Both the position numbers and the translations under genes were made by a program. Source: Sipunculus nudus (taxonomy: Eukaryota > Annelida > Sipuncula > Golfingiida > Sipunculidae). From it: 64,000 nt of DNA. Shown here in pieces: positions 18,601 through 30,607 of the stretch (positions within the stretch are counted from its first letter, which is position 1; every line of letters begins with the position of its first letter). Below the pieces are notes generated by a model. It was not told where the DNA came from. It was given only the letters and a program-made list of their open reading frames with translations, and did not search any database. The stretch covers positions 37,535,027 to 37,599,026 of the forward strand of contig CM049308.1 in assembly GCA_026874595.1 (NCBI GenBank), read 5' to 3'.

Positions 18601-19720
18601 TTACAGATTAAAGATTCAGGGGCCCTCTCCAGGTCACTGGAAGTCAGCTATGCAAGGATTTCTGATTTGTTACAGTCCCTGGGTGAGATCCCCTGCTGTG
18701 ACAGGTGTACAGTTATTCTCATATCGCCACCCCATTCCCCTTACCCCCCCCCCCCCCCGGCAAACCCAATCCACCAAGTGTTATGCAGTAATTGTTATTG
18801 TTTTCACTGTATCTCCTTAATTGTAATGCTGTTTCCACTCCAATATACAAAAACTTTCCTTGAAAAAGCAATTCAAGGTGTAATCCAGAATATGCCATGT
18901 TGTGTTAATGTAGCATTTTTTAAGAAATCAATTTTCTTTTAAATGATTTTAACAAATATATTTAAACCTATCAGTATGCTTAAATTTATTAAATATGAAG
19001 CACATTATGGATAAATAAAGACACAAATTGAAATTGTGAAATCCAAATCAAGTATTACTTATAGATATTTATTGTTTTGCAGATTTAAAAGATATATTTT
19101 TGTGGTGAAAAATAAACATTTGTATGCATGATGTGGTGTTATCTGACAAGATTGAGATTTATGATGATGCAGTTGAGAATTATGAATCAACTTTTATATT
19201 CAGATATATATGTTATATTGACAATGTATAGAAATATAAACTTATGATAAAAAATTGATGTGATAAAAAAATGAGGATCTAATACAAACATTTGTTCATT
19301 TTTTCCTGCCTCAGCAGAAATGGAGATCAGACTTTGTTTGCCCTTTGTGTATGTTGTTGATTAGTTATATTTCAACTGTAGGCATTTCATTAAATAAAAA
19401 ATACATATATATTTAATAACATATATTATAAAAAAATAGATTCAATTGAACAAATGTGGAAACTACTGAAATGTCAACAGTTAATCAAACAGCCAACTAA
19501 TGATCATGGTAATAGCACAGATCATATGTTCACAAACTGCTCACATGCTTCAGTTTCAGCATTAGGAAACACATGGTCACGTCACAAAATATTATTGCAA
19601 CAATTTCTTGCTCATCAATAAAAAAACAATCATATGAACCAACCATGGCCTATATTACCTCTTCCTCTTACACTTCATCTCCATTTGATATTATTTTAGA
19701 TTTTTACCTTCAAGTCAACT
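18601..19720. other. No gene seen
   Basis: AT-rich sequence with a C15 run at 18744-18758 and several poly-T and poly-A tracts. Nothing matches a coding exon. Confidence 0.5.
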
Positions 19721-20720
19721 CCAGCTGAGCACAGTGACCCATGGGTCCCCCTTTTCTTTTTTTAGCTTGGCTGACCTTCAGTCATGCTGTGCTATAGCGA
19801 TAGGCCTATTCCGTGGTCCTTCCGTCCGGCCGTCCGTCCGCTAGCAGGGCACAAATCGTAACACTAAGGGCTAGGAACATGAACCCTATGCAGTCTAAAA
19901 GGTTCTAAAAAGATCTCCTTGCAAACCTGAAATTAGGTCACTGCGACCTATTTTCTCTGTGTTTTTACCCCCGAGAATTAATTCTTGTAGCCAAAATTTT
20001 TATCCCAAACCTTCCATCTTTCACATACAGCTCTACTACCAACAGGGAAAGAAAAATAATTACTTTGAGGTCACAAGGTCAAAGGTCAAGGTCACAGGAC
20101 CCACTTCATTGAAAAGCTTGTGTATGCATTTTAAGCCAAACCTTTCATCCCAAACCTTTGATCTTTCAAATATGGCTACCAACCACGTGGGAGAAGAATA
20201 CTATAGATTTTGAGGTCATAAGGTCAGTGTCACATGATCCACTTCTTTCAAAAGGTTGTGGACACATTTCAAGCTAGACTTTTCATTCCAAACTTTCCAG
20301 CATTGACACATCGATTGATTAGAGGTCAAAGGTCAAGTTCACAACACCCACTTCTTGCGTGGCAAAGTTTAAGGCAAACTTTTCAACATATACCTTCCAC
20401 CTGTCATATATGGCTTACCTACCAATGGGGAAGAACCCTATTGATGTTGAGTTCAAAAGGTTAGAGGTCATAGTCACAATACTAAATTGTTCCAAATGCT
20501 TGTGAACATATTTCAAGCTAAACTGTTCATCCAAAACCTTCAGTCTTTCACATATGCCTCATCTATGCATCATTCTATTTGATTCAAACATCATATTTAT
20601 GGGTCTTTTTGCTTGAAGAAATAACTTATTGATTTTTGGGTCAGGTGGTCAGGAGGTTAAAGGTTGCAGGTCAAAGTTATTCACACATTCGTCGCCAAAC
20701 GATTACTCAGGTTTTAAGTG
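19720..20720. repeat. Dispersed repeat with degenerate ~130-170 bp internal units
   Basis: Begins with 'gctgagcacagtgacccatgggtc' relatives, a degenerate hairpin near 19764 and 'gcacaaatcgtaac'. It then has about five degenerate units of 'ccaaacctt(c/t)..tctttcacatat..gg' plus 'gaggtca.aaggtcaaaggtcaaggtcac' (about 19985-20690). Apparent ORFs at 19959 and 20234 are repeat products. Confidence 0.7.
20068..20094 (+). promoter_or_regulatory. Four AGGTCA half-sites in tandem (repeat-borne)
   Basis: AGGTCA at 20068, 20076, 20083 and 20089, spaced 2, 1 and 0 bases apart (DR2, DR1, DR0 arrangements). Related pairs lie near 20212 and 20324. This is the half-site of nuclear receptors such as RXR, HNF4 and COUP-TF. 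Whether any receptor binds is unknown; the cluster sits inside a repeat. Confidence 0.4.
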
Positions 20721-21390
20721 GTTAGTAGTTACCCATCACTCTAGACAGATTCTACTTACTTTGTAGACCATCTCTATTTTTCTTGTATATATATAACCAT
20801 TGCACTCCAACTGGTACATCTCACTGTGTGGCCGTAATTGTGAGCGACACTTGTGATATATGACTCCCTTTGTATCAGCCCATTGAATGATGAGAACATC
20901 AGTAATGCATAACAAAAACACTGTTGCCGGAGGTATTGCGTAATGCTTCGGCCAGGCATTAAGACTAATAGAGTATTGTATTGATGTTCAGCTACTGATT
21001 TATAAAATGATGGGAACATTTTGCAGTTTATTTTATGGAATCATAACATTTAACTTAGTTTTCTAGATATCTAAATATTTTTATACAAATCATCAGATAT
21101 ACCACCTAGTGTTTGTTCTGATAATATGTGGGTCTGTACCTGGATTTAGGATGGCTTTATTTGTTTTACAAGACTCATAGTGATGTTTTCTGCGTTTCCT
21201 TTCTTTCAGGTTTTACAGTTTACATACCCTGCTGACCCTACTAAAAAGCAAGTTGATAATTTAAAAAATATTGGACTTACACACTTTTTACATTTGCCTG
21301 TCGAAAGATCTTATATGAGATCTCTCCAACCTGATCATGCATTTTGAATTGTTTTGGACATTCATTTCTCTACCATTCTTTGGAGAAATT
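20721..21390. other. No gene seen
   Basis: Unremarkable AT-rich sequence; short ORFs on both strands lack coding signs. Confidence 0.45.
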
Positions 21391-21393
21391 GCC

Positions 21394-21645
21394 ACAAGTT
21401 TGGTCTCTTATTGGAGTATTCGTGATATGAAATGTCAGACTTGTCAGAAATCCATTATGCCTGCCAGGTAGCCACCTTAGAATCCTTTTGTCAGTGCAGT
21501 TTCTGTGAGTTTTTTAAATGTTTGGTCCCTTTTAGAGGATGATTGTTGTCGAATTTCAGACCTGTCAGAAATCCAATATGGCCACCAGGTAGCCATCTTT
21601 AAATTCCTTTTGAACATATTATCGCAAGAACTGTTAAAGTGAATG
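21394..21645. repeat. Two-copy tandem repeat, ~127 bp
   Basis: 'tttggtc.cttt...' through 'gtcagaaatcc..tatg.c..ccaggtagcca' occurs from about 21398 and again from about 21525, diverged. Confidence 0.7.
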
Positions 21646-22038
21646 CAGTGGGACGTATATTAATGTAATCTTGCAAAGGACTGGGTCAACGATTTCTTTA
21701 AAAATATTACCATCAGTTATGAAAGTTCAGTACAGTTTGTTTATATTGAATAAAAATTCATACAGAAGCACCCGTTTCTCAATAATTCTTATATCTGGCC
21801 TGTGTGGTGTTCCTTTTGAGACTGACTGGTATCAAGCAAGCTATGGGATAGCTCCTGATAGTTCAACAACCATATATTTTGCCTAAGACCATCAAGTTAC
21901 TGTGTTTTAACCAGACGTGATATATTTCTGTCATCGTAGAAAGTTTCAACAAAATTGGCAAATAGGTTCTTCAAAAATTTGACTGGAATTTGTGAATCTC
22001 AGCCCATAATGTCACAGGTCATGCTTAGCAGCTGAGCG

Positions 22039-22058
22039 TCATGACCCATGGGTCATGA
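22039..22058. repeat. Perfect 20-bp palindrome
   Basis: TCATGACCCA followed by its exact inverse complement. The left part plus 'gctgagcg' upstream recurs inverted at about 48801-48825 and in diverged form near 19728, so it belongs to a dispersed repeat end. Confidence 0.75.
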
Positions 22059-22066
22059 TTTTGTGA

Positions 22067-22408
22067 ATCACTGCGGGTCCAGGATTTTTGGGGAAAGGGT
22101 ACGAGGAGTATGATTACAGCATTACACCCAGAGAATAATGTCTCACTCCAGGTAGCGGGTTTAACTTAAATAATTCCGGAAGAATTGTAATTTCTCCTGG
22201 GGGGGGGGGGGGGAGGGGCGGGGGGGGGGGGGGGGTTTAACCTTACTTGATTAAGTTTTTCACTGACACTGATTTTTAAGTATCCAGTAATGACAGAGAA
22301 TAATGCCCAACTCCAGCAAGTGGGTTTAGCTATAAATAATTCCGGAAAAATTGTAATTTCTCGGTGGGTGGGGTATCCCCCAAAACTCCTCCACTTGATC
22401 CGCTCCTG
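22067..22408. mobile_element. MITE-like fragment, related to the one at 59352
   Basis: The left edge 'ctgcgggtccaggatttttgg' faces a right edge 'cacttgatccgctcctgca', imperfect inverses of each other. Inside are two copies of 'cagagaataatg...aataattccgga' 165 bp apart (22129 and 22294) and a G-rich run at 22199-22235. A second copy of the 'gattaagtttttcactgacact' segment lies outside at about 22650. Confidence 0.5.
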
Positions 22409-24520
22409 CACTTAACTTAATGAGCTGTTTTTAAAGCGAGTCTTTAAATTTAAAGTAGCTACTTGCCTCAACTATAAAAAAGTTTGATTTCAGGCAAGAT
22501 ATTTGATGTATAAAGTCAGATACATAACAAAAGGCTGTCCACTTTATAATTTCCTTCGTGTCAATGATAGATCATGTATCCTACGTAAAAAAAAAAAAAA
22601 TTTTTATGCTAGTCGTTTATTAATAATATAATAGTTCATAGGGGTCCATTGATTAAGTTTTTCACTGACACTGGTTTTAAAGTATCCAGTATGTCATTAA
22701 ATCTAATTAAAACATATAGCTATAAAAACCCTGAGGCTATCATGGTATAGACTTCATGGTAATTTATGTTTTTAAATAGGGCCTAAGACATGAAAAAATT
22801 GCGTCAAAAGCTATATACTGAGCCCTACTATGATGTTTGTTGGTCTGTAATTTCTGTTTCAATAAAATATGAACTGATTCAAAGTGACCTGATATATTTT
22901 TGATAGCGTATATCAATAGTTTTCAATGATTTGTTAGGGCTGTAAAATGCAAAATATTTAGCTGAGTTAGCTCCATGGCAACCGCCAGAACAGAAGGCCC
23001 ACGCATGCACTTTCCGTTTGTTTTGTATATATGTTTTCATGACGTAATGTTAACTGCGTGACGTAAAGCGGCCCGTTTGTCACTTCGATATACCAAACAG
23101 AGCTTTACAGTGTTTTTGTATAATTTAACCTTTTCCTCCCGTATGTTCTTACGATTAATGTATAAATTGTCAAGGTAGACATCACCCTTAATGGTGGAGC
23201 AGCTACACAGTGATTATTATAATGGCTCAAAGGTGGCGCCACCACACTTTATTTGCCTTTATAACACAAACGTTTTCTGAAGTAAAGCTTTGGCCACAAC
23301 GCGGGTTATATTCTGTGCATAAAGATAATTAAATATAGCTGTTTACGAATACACATGAATATCTGTCATATTCTATCTTATGTGTACTTGTGAAATAATT
23401 AGAAGACAGTCAGAAAGTAAGTAAGCTATATATACATTACAGGGCTGCCAGCGGTCAGCTGTGTTTGCAGATTTAATCTTGTTCCCTTTTAATTTTGTAT
23501 AAAAATCTAATGTTGATGATGCAGAGTAATAAAGAATACACAACAATTAACACCAACAAATAATGATGAACAAATTCTGTTTCTGAACAATTATAAAAAA
23601 GCAGGATCTGATGTATGATTCTGGTGATCCATATGTTTTCCAATGAGGTTTTGCGTTGTTTGTAAAATGACGTTTTTGACACAAGATTCAAAATTTTCGT
23701 GAAAATATTTTCCTTGAAAACCAACTGAAATTTAAGGAATAGTCAGGGAAAATGCAGGGATTTTTTTTCAGAGTTGGCTACTGGCAACCCATGCATTACA
23801 AATGATTAAATCAATATCCAGATGTGTTGAATTAGAAATACATGTATATTTTAGATGACATCTTATGCATTACCTTTAATAATGTATATGTTAACGTTGA
23901 CTTACATACTGTGACATTGTTTTCGTTCTTCACTCATTAAGGAAAAATTGAAATGTGCTTGGAGAAAAGACACACACATATATGTTTACATTGCCTGAAA
24001 CAATACATTGAAAAAGGAGTTGAAATTTCTGTTTCTGAAATCAATTAATATGATAAAACGGTCTTAACGCCACCGCGAGTAACAGGGCACTTAATCCAAA
24101 CACAAACAAGCCTGCGTTTTATTGCGAGAAGGTCTACATGTGGTCATTCTAGTGTTCAACTTCTTTAGACCAAGCCGATTTATAATTTTTTAGAGCAAGG
24201 AGTTTTCAGTAAAAATTGTTCTTTGTGCTCCTGTCTCGATCCCTTAAAAATCTAAAAGATATCATAGAAAATGGACTAAATGTTATGTTCCTCAGGCATT
24301 TTTTTTACAAGAATTGAAGCCTTATTTGTATTTTTCCTGAACCTACACATTTTCCCCTTTTTGTGTCTCGACCTGTTAATTTTACATTTAAAAATCGCGA
24401 TTTTCTATTTGTTGCTGTGGCTTTAATGATAGATGGATGGATGTGTAGTTTATGCGGTTAACATCAGGCTATGTAGACACGCATGTTTGTATGTACGTCT
24501 ATGTATATTTTTATTTACAG
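22409..24520. other. No gene seen
   Basis: AT-rich. One isolated copy of the palindrome GGTGGCGCCACC lies at 23232-23243, and two TGACGTAA sites near 23040 and 23058 in a locally GC-richer patch. No coding exon recognised. Confidence 0.45.
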
Positions 24521-24593
24521 GGACAACAACAATGGCATTGAGAGAATGGGGCGAGTTAGCTACAGTCATAAAACAACAAATTCAGATAAGAGG
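24521..24593 (+). CDS. Candidate first coding exon of an unknown gene
   Basis: 'tttatttacag' precedes an exon with ATG at 24532 in an acaATGG context, 20 codons (MALREWGELATVIKQQIQIR plus two bases), then AGG|GTAAGTA, a consensus donor. Both splice sites are strong and the frame is clean, but no following exon was found and I do not recognise the protein. It could be chance. Confidence 0.4.
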
Positions 24594-25655
24594 GTAAGTA
24601 CTTTTCTTTATCAAGGATAGCCAAAGTTTTTTTTAGACGAATGTAAAACAGAATTTCGTCTTGTTTTCGCAAGAACATTGTGTGTCCAGTCAAAGAGGCC
24701 AATGTCGAAATGCTTGGCAACTCCTGCAGCAGGAGAGTTTAAAGTGTATTATATTGAGCAGCCCAAGAGCGACGTCCCAGGCTGATTGTGTCAGTATTAT
24801 ACTTTCGCCAATTGCTGGTGACTTTTCACCCTGGAAAATTTTGCAAGTTTATGCAGCTGATCTTCAAGTACTTATCCAGAGTGTTCTGACCAGTACTGCC
24901 AGTTCCCAGAGTGGTGACACGCTCAGTTTCACGCTCAGTTTATGTTCGACTAGTTTAACAGCTGCATCTGCAAGCTGTTTTTGGCCGGAAACAATCGAGA
25001 TTTAAGAACTCGAAGCGGAAGTCATAAGTGATACGTCTTCTAGAGTAAGTTCCCTCAGAGCAGAGTCTCCCGTGCAGTCCTTGGAAGAAATGTGAAGCAT
25101 TTCTGGCATTCTTTAACCCCAGGCGACGGTCTAGGCAATAAAAAGAGAAGACGTCCCTGAGGTGCTGACTTCAATGATAGACGCAGTTTGATCCACTGCT
25201 GACGGCTCTTGTACAACTGCTCCAGTTGACTTGTTCTTCAGGCAGCCTTGTCGAGCGCGAGGTTCGCGACGTTATTACGTCAATGGAACAGGCGGTCTGT
25301 TCCTAAAAAGGCCACCGATTGTTTAGTATCTAATAGTTCACAACCCAGTATTTGACAACAAGTTTGACTTTTTAAGTCAACCATTTTCAGGCCCGGTAGT
25401 TTCGGTAGTTTCTGGGGCCAGACGGACCATGAACTGATAGCGAAGCTTAATATTGCATGCTATGTCAGTTCATCTTCAGTTAAACCATCAGCTGAACCAT
25501 TGACCAATACAGCATACAGTTTCACAGGAAGCTTTGTCTTCCTAAATCAGTTGCCAATACAGCATAGTTCATAACAGGCAATTATTTGTCTTTCCTGCTG
25601 CCGATTTGTCAGTACAGGATATATTTATGCCTGTAATGCAGGACAGGCCTGTAAT

Positions 25656-25658
<3 letters not shown>
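24594..25658. other. No assignable gene; possibly a decayed coding element
   Basis: Less AT-rich than its surroundings, with a 114-codon plus-strand ORF (24661-25005; first codon TTG, not ATG). The product is Ser/Cys-rich and resembles nothing I know. Probably a decayed repeat. Confidence 0.35.

Positions 25659-25705
<47 letters not shown>
25659..25705. repeat. (AT)n microsatellite, then GTAGAT-rich stretch
   Basis: About 47 bp of AT repeats. The following ~270 bp is enriched in imperfect 'gtagat/gtaggt' words. Confidence 0.9.
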
Positions 25706-25708
<3 letters not shown>

Positions 25709-25989
25709 GCATTTTGTACATTAGACAGGTAGATAATGTAAGTAGATTGGGGTGGTAGATATGATTGGTAGACTAGGGAAGGTAGATACAGATCTGATAT
25801 GAAGGCCCTAGATGTGGTAGAAAGACTAATCACAAATATTAAGAGGGTTTGAAGATAAGGTAGGTATTGGTGGTTCAGAAACTAGTTAGGTAGGTAAAGA
25901 GATAAAAGGTAAGATCAGATAGAATTTATCAAAAAATTAGGGAGGTAGATTTTGTAGGCAGGTAGACCAAGCCAGATCTTTTCAATTGG

Positions 25990-27050
25990 GTTTTTGCAAC
26001 AAGTGACCTTTCTACCTCCGCATAAATGCAACCTACACCTTAGGTTGCATGTTTTTCCCGTTTGTCAACATTGCTCTATTTACAAACATGCTGTTGATAG
26101 TCAAGTTTATACATCCTTCACGAAGGCGTTATTAGAACTTTTCACAACAAAACTTACCGTTAGATCATTAATATATCCACAGATGAAGCCAGAAATCACA
26201 TAAATTCTTGTTCAAAAGGTAGGTGAATGGGCACCGTTAATATCAAACAATCTCTTTATTTTCAAATGAATTTTACATTATATGTAAATAAGGACTAAGG
26301 GAGATAAAACTGCACATGCTGTCAGGTCCTGTGCTGATATAGGTCCTATGTGGAAATCAAAATATAGGACATTGTGACCTATACACTCCGAATTGCACAT
26401 CAAATGCCCCCAAAGCCATCATCCTTCATTAACAGGGCACATATTGTTACTGCAAGATCCAGGGAGTTAAAGCAACACATGCTGACAGGTCCTCTGGGAA
26501 AACGAAAAAATATAACTGAGCTATATATTCTACAGAGGCCATTGTCTGTGATTAACATAGAACACCGTAACCACAAGGCCCAGGAAGCTTAAACCTCACA
26601 GGCTGACTGGCCTATATTGATTTTTTTTGTTGAAAATAAACATATGCTACTGTGACATAGTTATTGAAAGGCGGGGCCCATTCGTTAACCGTAGCACCAA
26701 GGAAGTTCATATATCAGCTGAATGATTGTAAATTAAGTGTGAATTATTTAAAAAAAAGAAGTTTTCATTACGGAACCCTTAAATTTCTTTGATCACATAT
26801 TTTGATGATTTCAAGTGCATGTTTTGTCTGCTACTGACTGTCACAGGAATCGCCGGGGTTATAAGCACCAGATTTTACGTACTTTCCATTTTTTTCCCTC
26901 ACTGACATTACGCTTCGAAAGAAACTGTTTCCTCGCATTGCTGGGAATTCGCGTGTTAGACGCACAGAATAAATGGTTACACGCTGTTTGCACCCCATGG
27001 TTAGAAATTTTCAAAAAGGACCATACGCGCAATTCATGCACTTACACGAT
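25990..27050. other. No gene seen
   Basis: Between 26280 and 26700 are repeated phrases 'gctgacaggtcct/ggctgactggcct' and 'cattgtgacc/cattgtctgtg' that suggest an old degenerate repeat. No exon recognised. Confidence 0.4.
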
Positions 27051-27082
27051 TGTTACGGGGTGACATAAAAGCGGACCGAACT

Positions 27083-27412
27083 GTCTCGGTTGGTTCGCCG
27101 GACTTGTGCGCCACCGACCTGGGTTCGACTCCCGGATCGGCCCAGGGTTTTCCCCTCAAAAATTTGTCTTCGTAACAAAATGGGGGCTGGTCTAACGTGA
27201 CGGTTAACTTTGTGGCCCGGGGAATAAGCTCACCAAAGTGCGACTCCTGGGATAATTAGTCTTGTTCTGATAGCTGCAGCAGAACGCTCTTAAGAGGGGG
27301 TGTGTTACGGGAAGCGAAGCGGTTGGTTCGCCGGACATGTGCGCCACCGACCTGGGTTCGACTCCCGGATCGGCCCAGGGTTTTCCCCTCAAAAAATTGT
27401 CTTCGTAACACA
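27083..27412 (+). mobile_element. tRNA-derived SINE with a second head 233 bp on
   Basis: 'ggttggttcgccggac.tgtgcgccaccgacc' followed by GGGTTCGACTCCCGG (a pol III B-box) occurs at about 27089-27147 and again at about 27321-27379. Both copies continue with 'gatcggcccagggttttcccctcaaaaa' and both are preceded by TGTTACGGG. The clover-leaf is incomplete in the D-arm region, so this is a SINE head, not a tRNA gene. The intervening ~150 bp is the SINE body. Confidence 0.75.
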
Positions 27413-28264
27413 ATACATTAATAAAATTCATATATAACAAAATTTGTTCGGTTTGCTGTACATATAAATTCAATTAAACAGCAGTTCATGTCAGAATCAT
27501 CGGTAGTCATGCATATGGTTTTTTGTCGATATTGACTTCGGCCAACTTGCATGGACTGGTATGCACCAATTCCTGCTTCATATAGTAGGTCAGATCTGTT
27601 GCATGTTGTACCGCATATTGATATCTTAAGGAAAAATCTGTATGAAAAAGTCCGCTTGTATACTGGGATTCGTTCCAAGACTGTTTTCTGTCCTTGGTGG
27701 CTCCGGCGATGTCCACTGGCCCAGACTGCTGACAGGTATAAGAGGACGGGTATGGGATGATACAGACGAAGTGAGAGGGACAAAATACATGCAAGAAATA
27801 TTGATCGAGGTCCACATAAAAGTTTGGATCATCATAAATATTCAGCCGACTTCTAATGATAACCTGTTCCGCACTATTAACAAAAATTAAAGATCTTACA
27901 GGGTTTATGATATGGAATATTTAAATTTCATACGAAACTAGAAATGCAGTCGGAGCCTAAATGTACCTCCGCCAGGATCCTAATAAAACTTTGTTGAAGA
28001 CTGTACAGTGTCACGGTCAATCAGCTCTAAGTTTGGTCACAGCCATCGTCTGCCAGTTCTAGAGCAAAGGCAGACCTTAATACTAATGGGTCATCCATGG
28101 ACAAAGAATTTGCTATATCTGACAGTGGTATAAAATCCTTTGATTTGTTAAGATGGTGATCGAGATAACCTCCCAAGAACTGACGGGTTGTTCCTTGGTT
28201 TAACCCTTAAAAACTTCAGATTCATTCAAAATAAGTTCTTACGAGAACCAACACACCAATTTAT
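27413..28264. other. No gene seen
   Basis: Overlapping open frames on both strands at 27418-27890 (up to 121 codons) are mutual antisense images with no family resemblance. Confidence 0.4.
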
Positions 28265-28313
28265 ATGTATATATATATGTTTGTGTATATATATATATAT
28301 ATATATATATGTT

Positions 28314-28360
<47 letters not shown>
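28265..28360. repeat. (AT)n interrupted by GTTTGTG
   Basis: Three AT tracts separated by two identical GTTTGTG interruptions. They give a spurious isoleucine/tyrosine-rich ORF at 28188-28598. Confidence 0.95.
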
Positions 28361-28362
<2 letters not shown>

Positions 28363-28818
28363 TCGCTGCCTGGCCTATAGGTATAATTAGCCTACCCCCC
28401 CTACACCTGTTTGCGAAATTCCTATCCGCATTCTCCGCCCGACAAAATCGATCAAAAAGAAAGTCTAGACACAGGATTTCATGTTTCAGTTTCTGCGCGA
28501 GGCTTTCATTTCAGTCTCGCTTCTGGAGAACGTTTGGTTTAAACATGATAAATGCTTTCAAAGTCTTTTATCGTAATCCTAGACCTCCCGCGTCTTAACA
28601 CAAGTATAAAAGTCGGTTTGTGATATTCAGAAGAAAGTCGATTCATTGGTTCACCTTTCATGTATTAATCAAAGGTTTTGGACCACTTTGGTTTTGATGT
28701 AAGCCAAATATCACATCCGCATCAAGACTGAAGCGGAATTTTGGTAGCATAAATGATGTGCTATATCGCAAGCGATATAATTTGGCAAAATTACAAAGAC
28801 AGTTCCGAGACAATTAGG

Positions 28819-28821
<3 letters not shown>

Positions 28822-28905
<84 letters not shown>
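28822..28905. repeat. (AT)n microsatellite
   Basis: About 84 bp of pure AT. Confidence 0.97.
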
Positions 28906-28908
<3 letters not shown>

Positions 28909-29324
28909 GGTAGTGTTACACTCCGATGTAAAGTGCTCTATGACCTACAGACTAGGCCAGAGCGGTATAACTCTGAAGAAAAACAACACTGTTAATTCAC
29001 AACGGTCTGTTTTACGGGATGCGACCCGATCATAAGGTTAATGTGGTTAGAATGAAGCTAACGGCGTGGTTTGAAAAGCCGATACTTTACGAGATTACGA
29101 GATTATGCTTTGTGCGATTCGGGGCGGCGGGGGGGGGGGGGGGGCATGTGAAGGACTGACACTGATTCTATTGTCCTCGGGTGCACAATAGGATTGGTCG
29201 GGGTACACGTGCGATACTGGAACAGGGCAGGGCAAGGAGGTTATTTTTGGTTTTAAATGTTATATATAATACAAAGATATATACCAGGATGCTCAATAGC
29301 AATTTTCCATGTTGAACCCACAGT

Positions 29325-30055
29325 GAAAAGCAAAAGAAACAGGAAAAGGAAAATAATATGATTCAATCCCCCCTACAGCCGTCATGTAAAAACCAACATT
29401 GGCAGACAATTCATGAAACTTGTTGAAAAACACTTCCCTAAACATCACAGGTATAACAGGTTATTCAACAGGAACAATTTGAAAATTAGCTATAGCTGTC
29501 TACCCAACATGTCTAACCTGATCAGCAAACATAATATGAAGGTTTTAAATACTGACAATGCGTGAATGTACCTCAAAAACAATGTAACTCCCGCAAAAAA
29601 GACGAATGTCCTATGAATGGTCAGTGTCAGCTGAATTGCATTGTCTATAAGGCAACAGTTAGAACAGACAATGACGTGAAACACTACATAGGGTGTACTG
29701 AAGGTGATTTCAAGACAAGATACAATAACCACAAGCAATCCTTTCGGAACAGATCCCACGCTAAAAAAACTGAACTGTCTAAACACATTTGGTCACTAAA
29801 AGACAACAATATCAACCACAGGCTCTCCTGGGAAATATCTGCCAAGACAGCACCTTACTTCTGTGGGACTAGGAAGTGTGATCTCTGCTTGTCTGAAAAG
29901 CTACTTATAGCAACGCCCCCCCCCCCCTGGATCATTGTTGAACTCAAGAGCTGAAATTCTCTCCAAGTGCCGCCATCAAAACAAATTCACCCTGAAATAT
30001 TTCAAACTTAGCATTCGTACTCATATTCAGCGTGCCCTTTCAACCCCCCCCCCCC
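29325..30055 (+). pseudogene. Penelope-like polyprotein fragment with GIY-YIG endonuclease
   Basis: Reading with frame changes gives: the end of the RT/linker region (KIIxFNPPYS, TNIGRQFMKLVEKHFP, FNRNNLKISYSCLPNM); a Cys cluster (C-x6-C-x5-C pattern near 29583-29640); then the GIY-YIG core IVYKATV...HYIGCTEGDFKTRYNNH, the ELSKHIWSLKD helix, and CDLCLSEKLLI with SRAEILSKCRH after it. Breaks are an in-frame TGA where the family has Trp (about 29371), a frame change near 29560, and another at the C12 run 29916-29927. The RT core is absent. Clearly dead; the apparent ORF start is GTG. Confidence 0.85.
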
Positions 30056-30581
30056 TCCCCAACGAGGATCCGCTGGGCAGACTTACCTGTTCAGGTAGTT
30101 GTTCTCTCACTGCTTTGCAGTGATGAGGGACATGGCGTTACCACTACATCATGGTGAGTTTACCGAGTGGATTCCACTTGGTATGAGTATAGTATAGTAT
30201 ATTTGCCTTTTATATTGTATATTTGCCTTTAATATTGTGTATTTCCATAGTATATTTGTATTATTATCATATGTATACTACTGATATGTTCACTGCTTCC
30301 AAGACCCTATTACAAATCAGTTCAATATGCTATTGAGCATCCTGGTATATATCTTTGTATTATATATAACATTTAAAACTATAAATAGCCTCCTTGCCCT
30401 GCCCTGTTATGTTCCAGTATCGCACGTGTACCCCGACCAATCCTATTGTGCACCCGAGGACAATAGGATCAGTGTCAGTCTTTCACATGCCCCCCCCCCC
30501 CCCGCCACGAATCGCACGAAGCATAATCTCGTAATCTCGTAAAGTCTCGGCTTTTCAAACCACGCCGTTAACCACATTCAC

Positions 30582-30607
30582 CTGATGATCGGGTCGCATC
30601 CCGTGAA
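30582..30607 (+). ncRNA. Hammerhead-ribozyme-like core in the right arm
   Basis: CTGATGA (30582-30588), a stem CGGG/CCCG with loop TCGCAT (30590-30603), then GAA (30605-30607): all ten invariant core bases in the right order. A possible helix III (ACA/TGT-like) with a GTA cleavage triplet ends at 30621. Helix I is not evident and the base next to GAA is C rather than A. In the left arm the same place reads CTTATGA and AAA, so two catalytic bases are lost there. Type I hammerheads are known in Penelope-like elements. Confidence 0.5.

Noticed and set aside
18600-18790. tRNA-like SINE on the minus strand
   Set aside because: Only a weak B-box-like word; no A-box at proper distance.
19959-20464. 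Two consecutive ORFs of about 80 codons
   Set aside because: They follow the degenerate 'aggtcaaaggtca' repeat and differ freely between units.
27083-27150. A functional tRNA gene
   Set aside because: The B-box is good but the D-arm and acceptor pairing are missing and the unit is repeated with SINE body.
27418-27890. Overlapping ORFs up to 121 codons on both strands
   Set aside because: Antisense images of one another with no family features; not convincing as a gene.
28188-28995. ORFs with long Ile/Tyr runs
   Set aside because: They are translated AT microsatellites.
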